Shown here: one piece after another, positions 55,882 to 64,000 of the stretch | How positions within the stretch are numbered: the first letter of the stretch is position 1 | Layout: every line of letters starts with the position of its first letter | Source of the DNA: Oceanicoccus sagamiensis | GTDB taxonomy: Bacteria > Pseudomonadota > Gammaproteobacteria > Pseudomonadales > Dasaniaceae | Length of the DNA: 64,000 nucleotides | Assembly: GCF_002117105.1 (NCBI RefSeq) | Contig: NZ_CP019343.1 | Span: 4,402,001 to 4,466,000 of the forward strand | Reading direction: 5' to 3' | The notes under the pieces: generated by a model | What the model saw: only the letters and a program-made list of their open reading frames with translations | Told to the model about the DNA's origin: nothing | Databases searched by the model: none | Made by a program: the position numbers and the translations under genes

Positions 55882-57489
55882 TTACATTCTGAAGACACCG
55901 AACCTGGTGTCTTCAATGGCTTTATTCAGGCTGGCTGAAATAGCCAGAGCTAATACTTCACGGGTTTGCGCAGGGTCAATCACTCCGTCATCCCATAATC
56001 GGGCCGAGGCATAATAGGGGTGGCCCTGGCTTTCGTAGTTATCAATAATCGGCTGTTTAAACTCGGCCTCTTCACTCTCGGCCCACGCTTCTCCGGCCTT
56101 GGTTTTTTGGTCGCGTTTTACTTGGGCTAAAACACCGGCAGCCTGCTCACCACCCATCACGGATATACGGGCATTGGGCCACATAAACATAAAGCGAGGG
56201 TCATAGGCTCTGCCGCACATACCGTAGTTACCCGCGCCAAAGGAGCCGCCGATTAACACCGTAAATTTAGGCACCTGGGCAGTAGCCACAGCGGTCACCA
56301 TTTTGGCACCATGTTTGGCGATACCGTCGTTTTCGTATTGCTTGCCCACCATAAAGCCGGTGATATTTTGTAAAAAAACCAAAGGGATTTTGCGCTGGGC
56401 ACAGAGCTCAATAAAATGCGCGCCTTTTTGTGCAGACTCACCAAATAAAATACCGTTATTGGCCACAATACCTATCGGGTAACCTGAAATACGGGCAAAA
56501 CCACAGACCAGAGTTGAACCATAAAGGGCTTTAAATTCATCAAAGTTAGAGCCATCAACAATACGGGCAATAATCTCTCTAACATCATAGGGCTGGCGCG
56601 TATCTTTGGGGATAATGCCGTAGATTTCTTCGCTATCAAATAAGGGTTCAACGGGTTCTTGAATATCCAGCGCAATCGGTTTAACGCGGTTAAGTCTTGC
56701 CACTGAGTTTCTGGCCAGTTCTAAGGCATGATGATCATTTTGCGCCAAATGATCGGCAACACCGGAGGTGCGACAATGTACATCCGCCCCGCCTAAATCT
56801 TCTGCGGAGACAATTTCTCCCGTGGCGGCTTTTACCAACGGCGGTCCACCTAAAAATATCGTGCCCTGCTCTTTCACAATAATTGATTCATCGGCCATAG
56901 AAGGCACATAGGCACCACCGGCGGTACAGGAGCCCATCACCACTGCAATCTGTGGAATATTTTGCGCTGACATATTCGCCTGATTAAAGAAGATACGGCC
57001 AAAGTGTTCACGGTCTGGAAAAACTTCATCCTGACGAGGCAGATTAGCGCCACCAGAGTCGACTAAATAAATACAGGGTAAATTATTTTCCTGAGCAATA
57101 GTCTGGGCGCGTAAATGCTTTTTAACCGTAAGGGGGTAGTAGCTGCCGCCTTTGACTGTGGCATCATTGGCAACAATCATACACTCCTGACCGCTCACCC
57201 GGCCGATACCGGCAATCACACCCGCACAATGAACATCTTCACCATAAACATCCATAGCAGCCAGTTGCGAGATTTCTAAAAAGGGCGAACCGGGGTCTAA
57301 TAAACCGGCCACGCGATCACGGGGTAATAACTTACCTCTGGCAAGATGTCGCTCGCGGGATTTTTCACCGCCGCCGAGTTTAATCGCGGCCAGTTTTTCC
57401 CTCAGGTCATCTACCTGCGCCTGCATCGCCTTGGCGTTGTCACTAAACTCTGTACTGCGAGTATTAATTTTCGATTGAATAATCGGCAT
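55882..57489 (-). CDS. liuB: Methylcrotonyl-CoA carboxylase carboxyltransferase subunit
   Basis: The 535-residue protein is a biotin-dependent carboxyltransferase with two crotonase-like domains: [20 protein letters not shown]-like [15 protein letters not shown] (about residue 180) and [24 protein letters not shown] (about 405), the acyl-CoA/carboxybiotin binding loops. It carboxylates 3-methylcrotonyl-CoA with the liuD subunit. It follows liuA by 20 bp; downstream lies the repeat array rather than an immediate gene. Confidence 0.95.
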   Translation of the reverse strand: MPIIQSKINTRSTEFSDNAKAMQAQVDDLREKLAAIKLGGGEKSRERHLARGKLLPRDRVAGLLDPGSPFLEISQLAAMDVYGEDVHCAGVIAGIGRVSGQECMIVANDATVKGGSYYPLTVKKHLRAQTIAQENNLPCIYLVDSGGANLPRQDEVFPDREHFGRIFFNQANMSAQNIPQIAVVMGSCTAGGAYVPSMADESIIVKEQGTIFLGGPPLVKAATGEIVSAEDLGGADVHCRTSGVADHLAQNDHHALELARNSVARLNRVKPIALDIQEPVEPLFDSEEIYGIIPKDTRQPYDVREIIARIVDGSNFDEFKALYGSTLVCGFARISGYPIGIVANNGILFGESAQKGAHFIELCAQRKIPLVFLQNITGFMVGKQYENDGIAKHGAKMVTAVATAQVPKFTVLIGGSFGAGNYGMCGRAYDPRFMFMWPNARISVMGGEQAAGVLAQVKRDQKTKAGEAWAESEEAEFKQPIIDNYESQGHPYYASARLWDDGVIDPAQTREVLALAISASLNKAIEDTRFGVFRM

Positions 57490-57509
57490 AGCTGTTTTCC
57501 TGCTGCGCT

Positions 57510-58679
57510 TTATTGGGTTTCATTAAATAATTCGCGGCCAATTAACATACGGCGAATTTCAGAAGTACCGGCACCAATTTCATAGAGTTTGGCATCGCGC
57601 AGTAAACGGCCGGCGGGGAATTCATTGATATAACCATTGCCCCCCAGTAACTGAATGGCATCCAGCGCTTTTTGTGTGGCTCTTTCCGCAATAAATAAAA
57701 TCACTCCGGCGCAATCCTTTCGGCTTTCCTGACCGCGGTCACAGGCTTGATTAACGGCATATAGATAGGCTCTGGACGCCGCCAGCTCGGCATACATATC
57801 GGCGACCTTGCCCTGAACTAATTGAAATTCACCAATGCTTTGATCAAACTGTTTACGGTCATGGATATAGGGCACTACCAAATCCATACAGGACTGCATA
57901 ATACCCAGCGGGCCTGCGGCCAATACTGCCCGTTCAAAATCCAGGCCGCTCATTAATACCGCAACACCGCCCCCCTCTTTACCCAAAATATTCTCGGCGG
58001 GCACTTTGGCATTTTCAAATACCAGCTCACAGGTGTTAGAACCGCGCATACCTAATTTATCGAGTTTTTGATGACGGCTAAAACCTTCAGTATCCCGCTC
58101 AACGATAAAAGCAGTAATCCCGCGGGAACCGGCACTGATATCGGTTTTGGCATAGATCACATAGGTATGGGCATCGGGGCCATTGGTGATCCACATTTTA
58201 TTGCCGTTAAGAATATAGTGGTCGCCCTGCTTTTCCGCTTTCAGTTTTAGGCTAACCACATCAGAACCGGCATTGGGCTCGGACATGGCCAGGGCACCGA
58301 TATGTTCACCAGAACATAGCTTGGGCAAATATTTTTCTTTTTGTGCCGCTGTGCCGTTTTTATGGATTTGGTTAACACATAAATTAGAGTGAGCGCCGTA
58401 GGATAAACCGACAGAACCGGAGGCGCGGGAGATTTCTTCCATTACCACCGCATGCGCCAGATAGCCCATATTGGTGCCACCGTATTCTTCCGCCACCGTC
58501 ATACCCAATAAACCCATATCGCCAAACTTTTTCCACAGGTCCATAGGGAAGGCATTATCAGCATCAATCGCTTCGGCGCGGGGAGCAATTTCATCCTGAC
58601 AAAATTTATACACCGCATCACGCAGCATATCGATCTCTTCGCCAAGGTTAAAATTTAAGGTGGGGTAGCTGGTGCTCAT
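57510..58679 (-). CDS. liuA: Isovaleryl-CoA dehydrogenase
   Basis: The 389-residue ACAD has [17 protein letters not shown] (characteristic of isovaleryl-CoA dehydrogenase), the FAD contact [39 protein letters not shown], and the C-terminal [33 protein letters not shown]. It oxidises isovaleryl-CoA to 3-methylcrotonyl-CoA, passing electrons to ETF. It follows liuR by 22 bp and is the first structural gene of the operon. Confidence 0.95.
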   Translation of the reverse strand: MSTSYPTLNFNLGEEIDMLRDAVYKFCQDEIAPRAEAIDADNAFPMDLWKKFGDMGLLGMTVAEEYGGTNMGYLAHAVVMEEISRASGSVGLSYGAHSNLCVNQIHKNGTAAQKEKYLPKLCSGEHIGALAMSEPNAGSDVVSLKLKAEKQGDHYILNGNKMWITNGPDAHTYVIYAKTDISAGSRGITAFIVERDTEGFSRHQKLDKLGMRGSNTCELVFENAKVPAENILGKEGGGVAVLMSGLDFERAVLAAGPLGIMQSCMDLVVPYIHDRKQFDQSIGEFQLVQGKVADMYAELAASRAYLYAVNQACDRGQESRKDCAGVILFIAERATQKALDAIQLLGGNGYINEFPAGRLLRDAKLYEIGAGTSEIRRMLIGRELFNETQ

Positions 58680-58701
58680 GGATAATTATCCTCTGTGTTT
58701 A

Positions 58702-59082
58702 TTACGATTTGCCAAGGGCCTCAGCGGCCCGCTGCTCAACCTGTTCTAATTCCAGCATCATGACCTGTAAATCTTCCAATTGGCTGGCCAACTGCTCGCG
58801 GCGAGTCTGGATCATCGTCATTAATTTTTTTAGCTGGGCGGCATTACCATGATCGGGGTCGTACATACTGATAATTTCACCGCTCTCTTCCAGCGAAAAC
58901 CCCAGCCGCTTACCGCGCAGGATCAGCTTTAATTTGGTGTGGTCTGCGCTGCTATAAATACGGCTGGTGCCCTTGCGCTCGGGCGCTAATAAACCCTTCT
59001 CTTCATAGAAGCGGATGGTACGCGTTGTCACATCAAACTCAGCGGCTAATTCGGAAATGGTGTATTGCCTGACTTTGGACAT
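58702..59082 (-). CDS. liuR: MerR-family regulator of leucine catabolism
   Basis: The 126-residue regulator has a MerR winged helix (YTISELAAEFDVTTRTIRFYEEKGLLAPERKG), an effector-domain core LRGKRLGFSLEESGEIIS and a C-terminal dimerisation coiled coil (about 85-125). Position at the head of the liu operon and the palindrome in its promoter identify it as LiuR, which represses or modulates liu genes in response to branched-chain acyl-CoA. It is the first gene on this strand. Confidence 0.95.
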   Translation of the reverse strand: MSKVRQYTISELAAEFDVTTRTIRFYEEKGLLAPERKGTSRIYSSADHTKLKLILRGKRLGFSLEESGEIISMYDPDHGNAAQLKKLMTMIQTRREQLASQLEDLQVMMLELEQVEQRAAEALGKS

Positions 59083-59114
59083 AGAGCAAATAGTGGCTAA
59101 TGAAGGATGGGCTT

Positions 59115-59143
59115 ATCTTAGTTGACGTTAACGTCAAGGTCAA
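59115..59143 (-). promoter_or_regulatory. liuR promoter with LiuR palindromic operator
   Basis: On the minus strand TTGACC (59143-59138) and TAAGAT (59120-59115) are separated by 17 bp. That spacer contains TTGACGTTAACGTCAA (59122-59137), a perfect 16-bp palindrome. It closely resembles the LiuR site described by comparative genomics of branched-chain amino acid regulons. The divergent hydrolase gene may share this control. Confidence 0.8.
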
Positions 59144-59255
59144 CAACAAGCGAAATACTCATTGTCCGTAGTAAAGCACGCCAGAAATTGGTAGATTGCC
59201 CCACCAACAATAAGAATTGAAGCGCTACAGCCGCCAGCTACAACAACGCAAGCCT

Positions 59256-60152
59256 ATGAAAACATTACGTAATTTCTTTCTAAACCTAAAAGTTATCAGC
59301 ATTATGGTGTATAGCGCCATTCTCGGGCGCGCCTACCTGAAGGACTATCAGCCAGAGACTCTCTGCTACTGCCAAAGTGGTGGCAGGGAAATGATGCTGG
59401 ATATCTACCGCCCCAAAGCCCCTTCTGCTGCCCCCCTGCCCGTTATTCTCTGGTTTCACGGCGGCGCCTGGAAAATGGGTAATCGGCAGGCCATTGAACG
59501 TATTGCCGCCGAGCAACTGGAACGGGGCTTTGCACTGGTCAGCGTGAGTTACTCACTGAGTGATATCGCCCAGTGGCCAAGCCAATGCCATGAAGCCAAA
59601 GCGGCCCTGCGCTATTTACGCGCCAATGCCAGTGAGCTGGGTATTAACGCAGATAAAATTATCGCCGCCGGTATGTCAGCAGGTGCCCATATGGCCTGTA
59701 TGCTTGGCGTTTCTGCCGACCACCAGACATTAAATGGTGAACTGGGTGAACATAATGATCAGCCTAATACGGTACAGGGTGTACTCGCCTTATACCCGCC
59801 AACGGATTTTCTATCGGTGCCAGAAGATTACGATGGATTATTGGATTATTATGCGCCAGACTCACCCGTTACCGAATTACTGGGCGAGTCCATCCGCACA
59901 GCACCGGAAAAAGCTGACCTGGCCTCACCGGCAAAACTGGCCAATAAGGATTGCCCACCCACCTTATTACTGCATGGCGACGCCGACCCTATTGTACCTA
60001 TTGCACAAAGTGAATTAATGCATAGTGCACTGTTAAACGCCGGAGCCCAAAGCGAGTTTATACCCGTCGCCGACTATACCCATGGCGACTATCGTTTTAA
60101 CCGCGATCAACCAGCAGAAAAAATATCGAGCTTTTTACAGACCCTGATATAA
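59256..60152 (+). CDS. Alpha/beta hydrolase (BD-FAE/carboxylesterase-like)
   Basis: The 298-residue protein has a HSL/BD-FAE-type oxyanion motif WFHGGAWKMGN (about residue 72), the nucleophile elbow AGMSAGAHMA (about 144), an acidic residue in LLHGDADPIVP and the late His in DYTHGDYRF. A preceding hydrophobic segment (about residues 10-30, NLKVISIMVYSAILG) may anchor it. The substrate is unknown. The ATG at 59256 is chosen over a TTG at 59217 that lacks an obvious ribosome site. It diverges from liuR across about 170 bp, so LiuR could regulate it. Confidence 0.8.
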   Translation: MKTLRNFFLNLKVISIMVYSAILGRAYLKDYQPETLCYCQSGGREMMLDIYRPKAPSAAPLPVILWFHGGAWKMGNRQAIERIAAEQLERGFALVSVSYSLSDIAQWPSQCHEAKAALRYLRANASELGINADKIIAAGMSAGAHMACMLGVSADHQTLNGELGEHNDQPNTVQGVLALYPPTDFLSVPEDYDGLLDYYAPDSPVTELLGESIRTAPEKADLASPAKLANKDCPPTLLLHGDADPIVPIAQSELMHSALLNAGAQSEFIPVADYTHGDYRFNRDQPAEKISSFLQTLI

Positions 60153-60188
60153 AGCATCGATCTGGTAACCACAGGAATAGATACCAGA

Positions 60189-61444
60189 ATGAAACTATCA
60201 AAGTTTGGTGAAAAATTTACCGGCAGCTCCGGTATTGTTGAACTGATGGACGACCTCGGGGTTGCCCTGAGCGAAAACCCGGATATGATTTTTATGGGTG
60301 GCGGCAACCCCGGCCGACTACCCCATGTTGAGACGGTTTTTCAGCAGCGGCTGGAAGCGATTATGGCAAACCCGGATGAGCGCCATAGCTTATTTGGTAT
60401 TTATCAATCGCCACAGGGTGACAAGGAATTTCTTAAACAGGTGGCCGGTTTTCTTAACCAACAATTTGGCTGGTCCTTAAGCCACCGTAATATTGCCGTC
60501 TCCAATGGCAGCCAATCGGCGTTTTTTGTTTTGTACAATATGTTTGCCGGTGACATGAAAGACGGCAGCGAAAAATCCATTCATCTGCCTCTGGCACCGG
60601 AGTATCTGGGCTATGCGGATACCGGGCTCAGTGATAATTTTTTTACCGCCACCAAACCCACCATTGAATTACTCGATAATCAGCTGTTTAAATACGGCGT
60701 GGATTTTTCCCGCTTGCAGATTGATCAATCCAGCGCAGCACTATGTGTCTCCAGGCCAACCAACCCAACCGGCAATGTACTCACCGACGATGAAATTGAA
60801 CATTTAGACCAGATTGCCCAAGCCAATAATATTCCTTTTATTATTGATGGCGCTTATGGCCTACCCTTCCCCGGTATTATTTTTACCAATGCAAAACCGC
60901 ACTGGAATGATAATACGATTTTAGTCCTAAGCCTCTCCAAGCTTGGTTTGCCCGGAGTGCGTACCGGTATTGTGGTGGCCAATGAAGAAGTGATTAATGC
61001 CTATACCACCGCCAATACCATTGTTAGCCTGGCCTGTGGGACATTGGGGCCAGCACTGGCTAAAGAGCTATTTAAGAGCGGTGAAATCCTTAGCCTGTCC
61101 AATGACCATGTTGCCCCCTTCTATAAAGACGGCGCAGAAACCGCAGCACAATGGTTTCGTGAAGCCCTGCATGACCTGCCCTTTCATATCCATAAACCCG
61201 AGGGGGCTATCTTTCTCTGGCTTTGGTTTGACCAACTGCCGATTAGCAGCCAAGTGCTGTATGAACGTTTAAAACAACGGGGGTATTAATTGTGCCCGGC
61301 CATAACTTTTTTGTCGGCATACAGGATGACTGGGAGCATAAACATGAATGCATCCGTGTCTCCTATGCGCAAGACAAAGCAACTGTTAAACAGGGCATAC
61401 AGATAATCGCCGAGGAAGTCAGAAACGCTTACAACAATACCTAA
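60189..61444 (+). pseudogene. avtA: Valine-pyruvate aminotransferase, frameshifted near C-terminus
   Basis: The frame from 60189 encodes a PLP aminotransferase (FMGGGNPGRLPHVETVF, VSRPTNPTGNVL, and the PLP lysine in LSLSKLGLPGVRTG) and stops at 61289 after QRGY, about 50 residues short. Adding one G to the 5-G run at 61279-61283 restores [20 protein letters not shown] and [20 protein letters not shown] up to a stop at 61444, giving 418 residues, very close to the length of AvtA. The enzyme interconverts valine plus pyruvate with 2-ketoisovalerate plus alanine. The start follows the upstream gene by 36 bp. As read, the gene is broken; likely a consensus indel or recent mutation. Confidence 0.9.
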
Positions 61445-61519
61445 GACGATTTATAACCGTCTCAGCTAGCACTCATAATTGCTATTGCCGCCCACCCATA
61501 CTATTCAGGAAACAACAGC

Positions 61520-62947
61520 ATGCGCCAATACACAAACTTTTATATTAATGGCCAATGGGTAGCCCCACACTCTGGCAATACACTGGACGTTATAAACCCG
61601 GCAACTGAAGCCATCAGCGGCCATATTGCTATGGGCTCGGCAGCGGATGTGGATACAGCGGTAGCCGCGGCAAAAGCAGCCTTCCCTTCATACGCCAATA
61701 CCAGCCGCGAGCAACGCCTGGCACTGCTGGAAAATATTCTCAGTATCTATAACCGTCGCTATGATGAAATTGCCCAAGCCATCAGCGAAGAAATGGGCGC
61801 GCCCATTACCATAGCCATGGAAGACCAGGCAGGCACCGGCACTGGCCATCTGGAAACAGCGATAGAAACCTTAAAGACGTTTGAGTTTGAAGAGCCTATG
61901 GGCAGCACCCGTATTTATAAGGAGCCTATAGGTGTCTGTGCCTTAATCACGCCCTGGAACTGGCCGATTAACCAGGTGGTCTGTAAAGTCGTGCCCGCGC
62001 TGGCAACAGGTTGTACCATAGTACTAAAACCCAGCGAGGTCGCCCCCTATTCCAGCTACTTATTTGCCGAGGTATTAGCAGAAGCCGGAGTGCCTGCCGG
62101 TGTTTTTAATCTGGTAAATGGCGATGGCCCTACGGTAGGTGCTGCCATGTCATGCCACCCCGATGTGGATATGGTCTCCTTTACCGGCTCAACCCGTGCC
62201 GGTGCACAGGTGGCCAAAGCCGCAGCGGATACCGTCAAACGCGTCTCGCAGGAACTGGGGGGCAAGTCTGCCAATATTATTTTAGCGGATGCCGATCTCG
62301 AAGAGGCGGTCACTGAAGGAGCACTGGGCTGCTTTTTTAATACCGGCCAGTCCTGTGATGCCCCAACCCGAATGTTAGTGCCCGAACAGCTGCATGATAA
62401 GGCAGTAGAAATCGCAGTGCGCGCCGCCCAATCCGTCGTCACCGGCGACCCCAGTGATAAAAACACCACCATGGGTCCTGTGGTTAGCCAGGTGCAATTT
62501 GACCGTATTCAAAGCCTGATTAAGCAAGGTATTGATGAAGGTAGCAAACTGGCCTGTGGCGGCCCCGGTAAACCTGACAAGCTGGACAAAGGTTATTACG
62601 TTAAGCCGACTATTTTTTCCCATGTAAAAAACAACAGCACCATAGCCCAGCAAGAAATTTTTGGCCCGGTGCTGGCTATTCTGCCTTATAAAGATGAAGC
62701 AGAGGCAATTGAGATTGCTAACGATTCTCTTTATGGGCTGTGTGGCTATGTCTGGGGTGATGAAGCACGAGCCGTGGCCGTGGCCAGTAAAATGCGTACC
62801 GGCATGGTGTTATTAAATGGCGATGAAGGGGACTATAACGCCCCCTTTGGCGGCTATAAGCAATCGGGCAATGGCCGGGAGTTTGGCAAGTTTGGCTTTG
62901 AAGAGTTTTTAGAAACCAAAGCGATTATGGGGATCAGTGGACAGTGA
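61520..62947 (+). CDS. Aldehyde dehydrogenase family protein
   Basis: The 475-residue protein has Cys279 in TGQSCDAPTRM, Glu245 in QELGGKSAN, TPWNWPINQVVCK (nucleotide contact), and the C-terminal FGGYKQSGNGREFG. It is an NAD(P)-dependent ALDH of unknown substrate; the Asp after the catalytic Cys (CD instead of more common CT/CA) is notable. It follows the avtA locus by 75 bp and is convergent with the 4-TM gene, 19 bp beyond its stop. Confidence 0.85.
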   Translation: MRQYTNFYINGQWVAPHSGNTLDVINPATEAISGHIAMGSAADVDTAVAAAKAAFPSYANTSREQRLALLENILSIYNRRYDEIAQAISEEMGAPITIAMEDQAGTGTGHLETAIETLKTFEFEEPMGSTRIYKEPIGVCALITPWNWPINQVVCKVVPALATGCTIVLKPSEVAPYSSYLFAEVLAEAGVPAGVFNLVNGDGPTVGAAMSCHPDVDMVSFTGSTRAGAQVAKAAADTVKRVSQELGGKSANIILADADLEEAVTEGALGCFFNTGQSCDAPTRMLVPEQLHDKAVEIAVRAAQSVVTGDPSDKNTTMGPVVSQVQFDRIQSLIKQGIDEGSKLACGGPGKPDKLDKGYYVKPTIFSHVKNNSTIAQQEIFGPVLAILPYKDEAEAIEIANDSLYGLCGYVWGDEARAVAVASKMRTGMVLLNGDEGDYNAPFGGYKQSGNGREFGKFGFEEFLETKAIMGISGQ

Positions 62948-62966
62948 TAACAGCCTATGATGCAAG

Positions 62967-63581
62967 TCATTCCCCGGGCCTTAATTGAAGAATCATATCC
63001 CACTTGGCACTGATGGCAGCACTGCAATTCACCCCGGTAACCAGTGACTTGCGTTTGCTGCAAAAAAAGTACGCCGTGGATAGCAGAACCGACAGCACAA
63101 AGATATCGATCCAGCCCGCCGCCCTATTATCAACCAGTGGCAATGCCGCCCCATCCGGGCCAAAATAAAACAGCCCCGCACAAAACAGAGCCAATACCAT
63201 CATCATAACGCCGACACTGGTGACATAGGAGTGCTTGCGACTTTCACCGCTCAGATTGGCCTGATAATTGACCGCCAGATGCCCTCGATAATTATCAAGG
63301 TCGGTCTCCCACCGCCACAGACTAATATCAGGGTTCTGCTCAATCTTTTTCAAATAGCCCACTTTTCTTTGAATAGTCACGGCCTTATCAAAGATTACGA
63401 TTAAGGCCAATTCAATTAACAACATGGGAGTTATATAAACCAGTGAATGCACTTTGGTTGCCGCCGCATACGCCAATACAGCGGAGGTTACCGCAAGGGC
63501 AATACTAAACAACTGAAACTGGCAGCGCTTTTGGTCAATAATTTCATCCCTGATCGATTGGTAAATAATATCCCTGTGCAT
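62967..63581 (-). CDS. Four-TM membrane protein of unknown function (effector candidate)
   Basis: I do not recognise this 204-residue protein. It has two membrane hairpins: about residues 25-68 (FSIALAVTSAVLAYAAA, then ITPMLLIELALIVIF) and 125-175 (SVGVMMMVLALFCAGLFYFG, then WIDIFVLSVLLSTAYFFC), joined by a polar loop of about 50 residues. The layout resembles small membrane proteins found as effectors in some defence loci, such as SLATT-type proteins, but the similarity is structural only. It starts 3 bp after the stop of the CHAT-like gene, so the two form an operon. Confidence 0.55.
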   Translation of the reverse strand: MHRDIIYQSIRDEIIDQKRCQFQLFSIALAVTSAVLAYAAATKVHSLVYITPMLLIELALIVIFDKAVTIQRKVGYLKKIEQNPDISLWRWETDLDNYRGHLAVNYQANLSGESRKHSYVTSVGVMMMVLALFCAGLFYFGPDGAALPLVDNRAAGWIDIFVLSVLLSTAYFFCSKRKSLVTGVNCSAAISAKWDMILQLRPGE

Positions 63582-63584
63582 AAG

Positions 63585-64000
63585 CTATGCGTCCTTATCG
63601 CTGGCGTAATAATAAAACAATGAACCGACCGGGCCAGAAAAAGACAAGGCCACCTTGGCTTGGTGCTGCGTATCCAGTTGTGATTTTCTGGTGCGCATTA
63701 CATGAATAAATTCTCCATTTGTCACAGGCAGCCCATCCGCTGCCTGTATCGACTTCTGTGCAGCCTGCCACATCGACATCGCCTCCCAGGCAGTGACCTG
63801 GCCCTGCAAGGCAAAATCATCACCATGGCAAGTGAGTACCACACATAGCTTGCCTGCTCTGGCGCACTGCCTGTGAATATCCTTATCCAATACCTTTTCT
63901 CCATTAGGCATAAATAACCGCTTACCCCCCTTTTCTGAATGAGCAAATACTACAATGGGGCTACCCTCCGCACGGTGGATACGGGCATATAAATCAAGAC
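63585..64000 (-). CDS. Caspase/CHAT-like protein, N-terminus beyond window
   Basis: The frame is open to the window edge (about 138 residues visible, 5' end missing). It reads IHRAEGSPIVVFAHSEKGGK, then LFMPNGEKVLDKDIHRQCAR and GKLCVVLTCHGDDFALQG, and ends YYYASDKDA. A His in a VFAHS strand followed about 45 residues later by Cys in VVLTCH is the pattern of caspase-like CHAT peptidases. This is motif-level evidence on a fragment, so the assignment is tentative. The next gene, 3 bp downstream, encodes a 4-TM protein. Confidence 0.45.
   Translation of the reverse strand, partial: LDLYARIHRAEGSPIVVFAHSEKGGKRLFMPNGEKVLDKDIHRQCARAGKLCVVLTCHGDDFALQGQVTAWEAMSMWQAAQKSIQAADGLPVTNGEFIHVMRTRKSQLDTQHQAKVALSFSGPVGSLFYYYASDKDA

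Noticed and set aside
61279-61283. Phase variation at poly-G tracts
   Set aside because: The runs are only 4-5 G, shorter than typical contingency tracts, and the genes are metabolic rather than surface functions.
3523-61444. In-frame selenocysteine (TGA) as an explanation for the broken frames
   Set aside because: The premature stops are TAG or TAA and the downstream homology lies in another frame, so a single inserted base explains them better.
63722-63946. Alternative frame over the CHAT-like fragment
   Set aside because: The overlapping frame that runs to the window edge carries the His and Cys motifs and is uninterrupted.
1-64000. tRNA, rRNA or a riboswitch
   Set aside because: I found no cloverleaf or conserved rRNA segment, and no riboswitch core I could support by eye; a covariance-model scan could overturn this.

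Overview
The window comes from a chromosome of moderate GC content. The gene set (recA/recX with a LexA box, slyX, yciH, a liu leucine-degradation operon, two RND efflux systems, a Cpx-like two-component pair, an acyl-CoA ligase/dehydrogenase pair like DmdB/DmdC, malonyl-CoA decarboxylase) fits a free-living, probably marine, heterotrophic gammaproteobacterium. A Cellvibrionales/Spongiibacteraceae-type organism is my best guess, from gene content only. No rRNA, tRNA, CRISPR array, prophage or transposase gene was recognised.

Layout. 1-4.2 kb: a MarR regulator cut by the window edge, diverging from a DUF1838 gene across a double palindrome; a nucleoside-recognition membrane protein; a GFA-type zinc protein; azlD and a frameshifted azlC. 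4.4-10.7 kb: a nitrilase-family hydrolase, a six-copy tandem repeat array, a PAS-GGDEF diguanylate cyclase with a CheC-like phosphatase, slyX, yciH, two small coiled-coil proteins and a queuosine-precursor transporter. 10.9-14.5 kb: rubredoxin, acyl-CoA dehydrogenase and acyl-CoA ligase. 14.8-20.1 kb: a selenium operon (oxidoreductase-SelD fusion, binding protein, ATPase, double-length permease). 20.4-30.5 kb: glutathione reductase, MarR and GlxA-type regulators, an RND pump, a toxin-antitoxin-like pair with a frameshifted first gene, and mnmH (tRNA 2-selenouridine synthase). 30.8-46.4 kb: aldehyde dehydrogenase, Cys-rich and PDZ envelope proteins, Na+/solute symporter with malonyl-CoA decarboxylase, a second RND pump, an M16C peptidase, a CpxRA-like pair and a GNAT enzyme. 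46.7-51.5 kb: porin plus PstS-like protein, recX, recA, HSL-type hydrolase. 51.5-59.1 kb: the liu operon liuR-liuA-liuB-[repeat array]-liuC-liuD-liuE. 59.2-64 kb: alpha/beta hydrolase, frameshifted avtA, aldehyde dehydrogenase, and at the edge a 4-TM protein with a caspase/CHAT-like fragment.

Functional links. SelD makes the selenophosphate that MnmH uses on tRNA, and the ABC genes beside selD probably import a selenium oxyanion. The liu genes carry isovaleryl-CoA to acetoacetate plus acetyl-CoA under LiuR, whose perfect palindrome lies in the spacer of a good sigma70-type promoter.

Most striking structure. A ~70-bp hairpin element with GTAGGGTGGATT/AATCCACCCTAC ends occurs at seven loci. 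At two of them it forms six-copy tandem arrays with different periods (147 and 89 bp). At two or three loci it sits beside or inside a second palindromic family (ATTCCCGC/GCGGGAAT). Three genes (azlC, the toxin-like gene, avtA) are each restored by adding one G to a short G run, which suggests consensus error or recent mutation rather than three unrelated pseudogenes.
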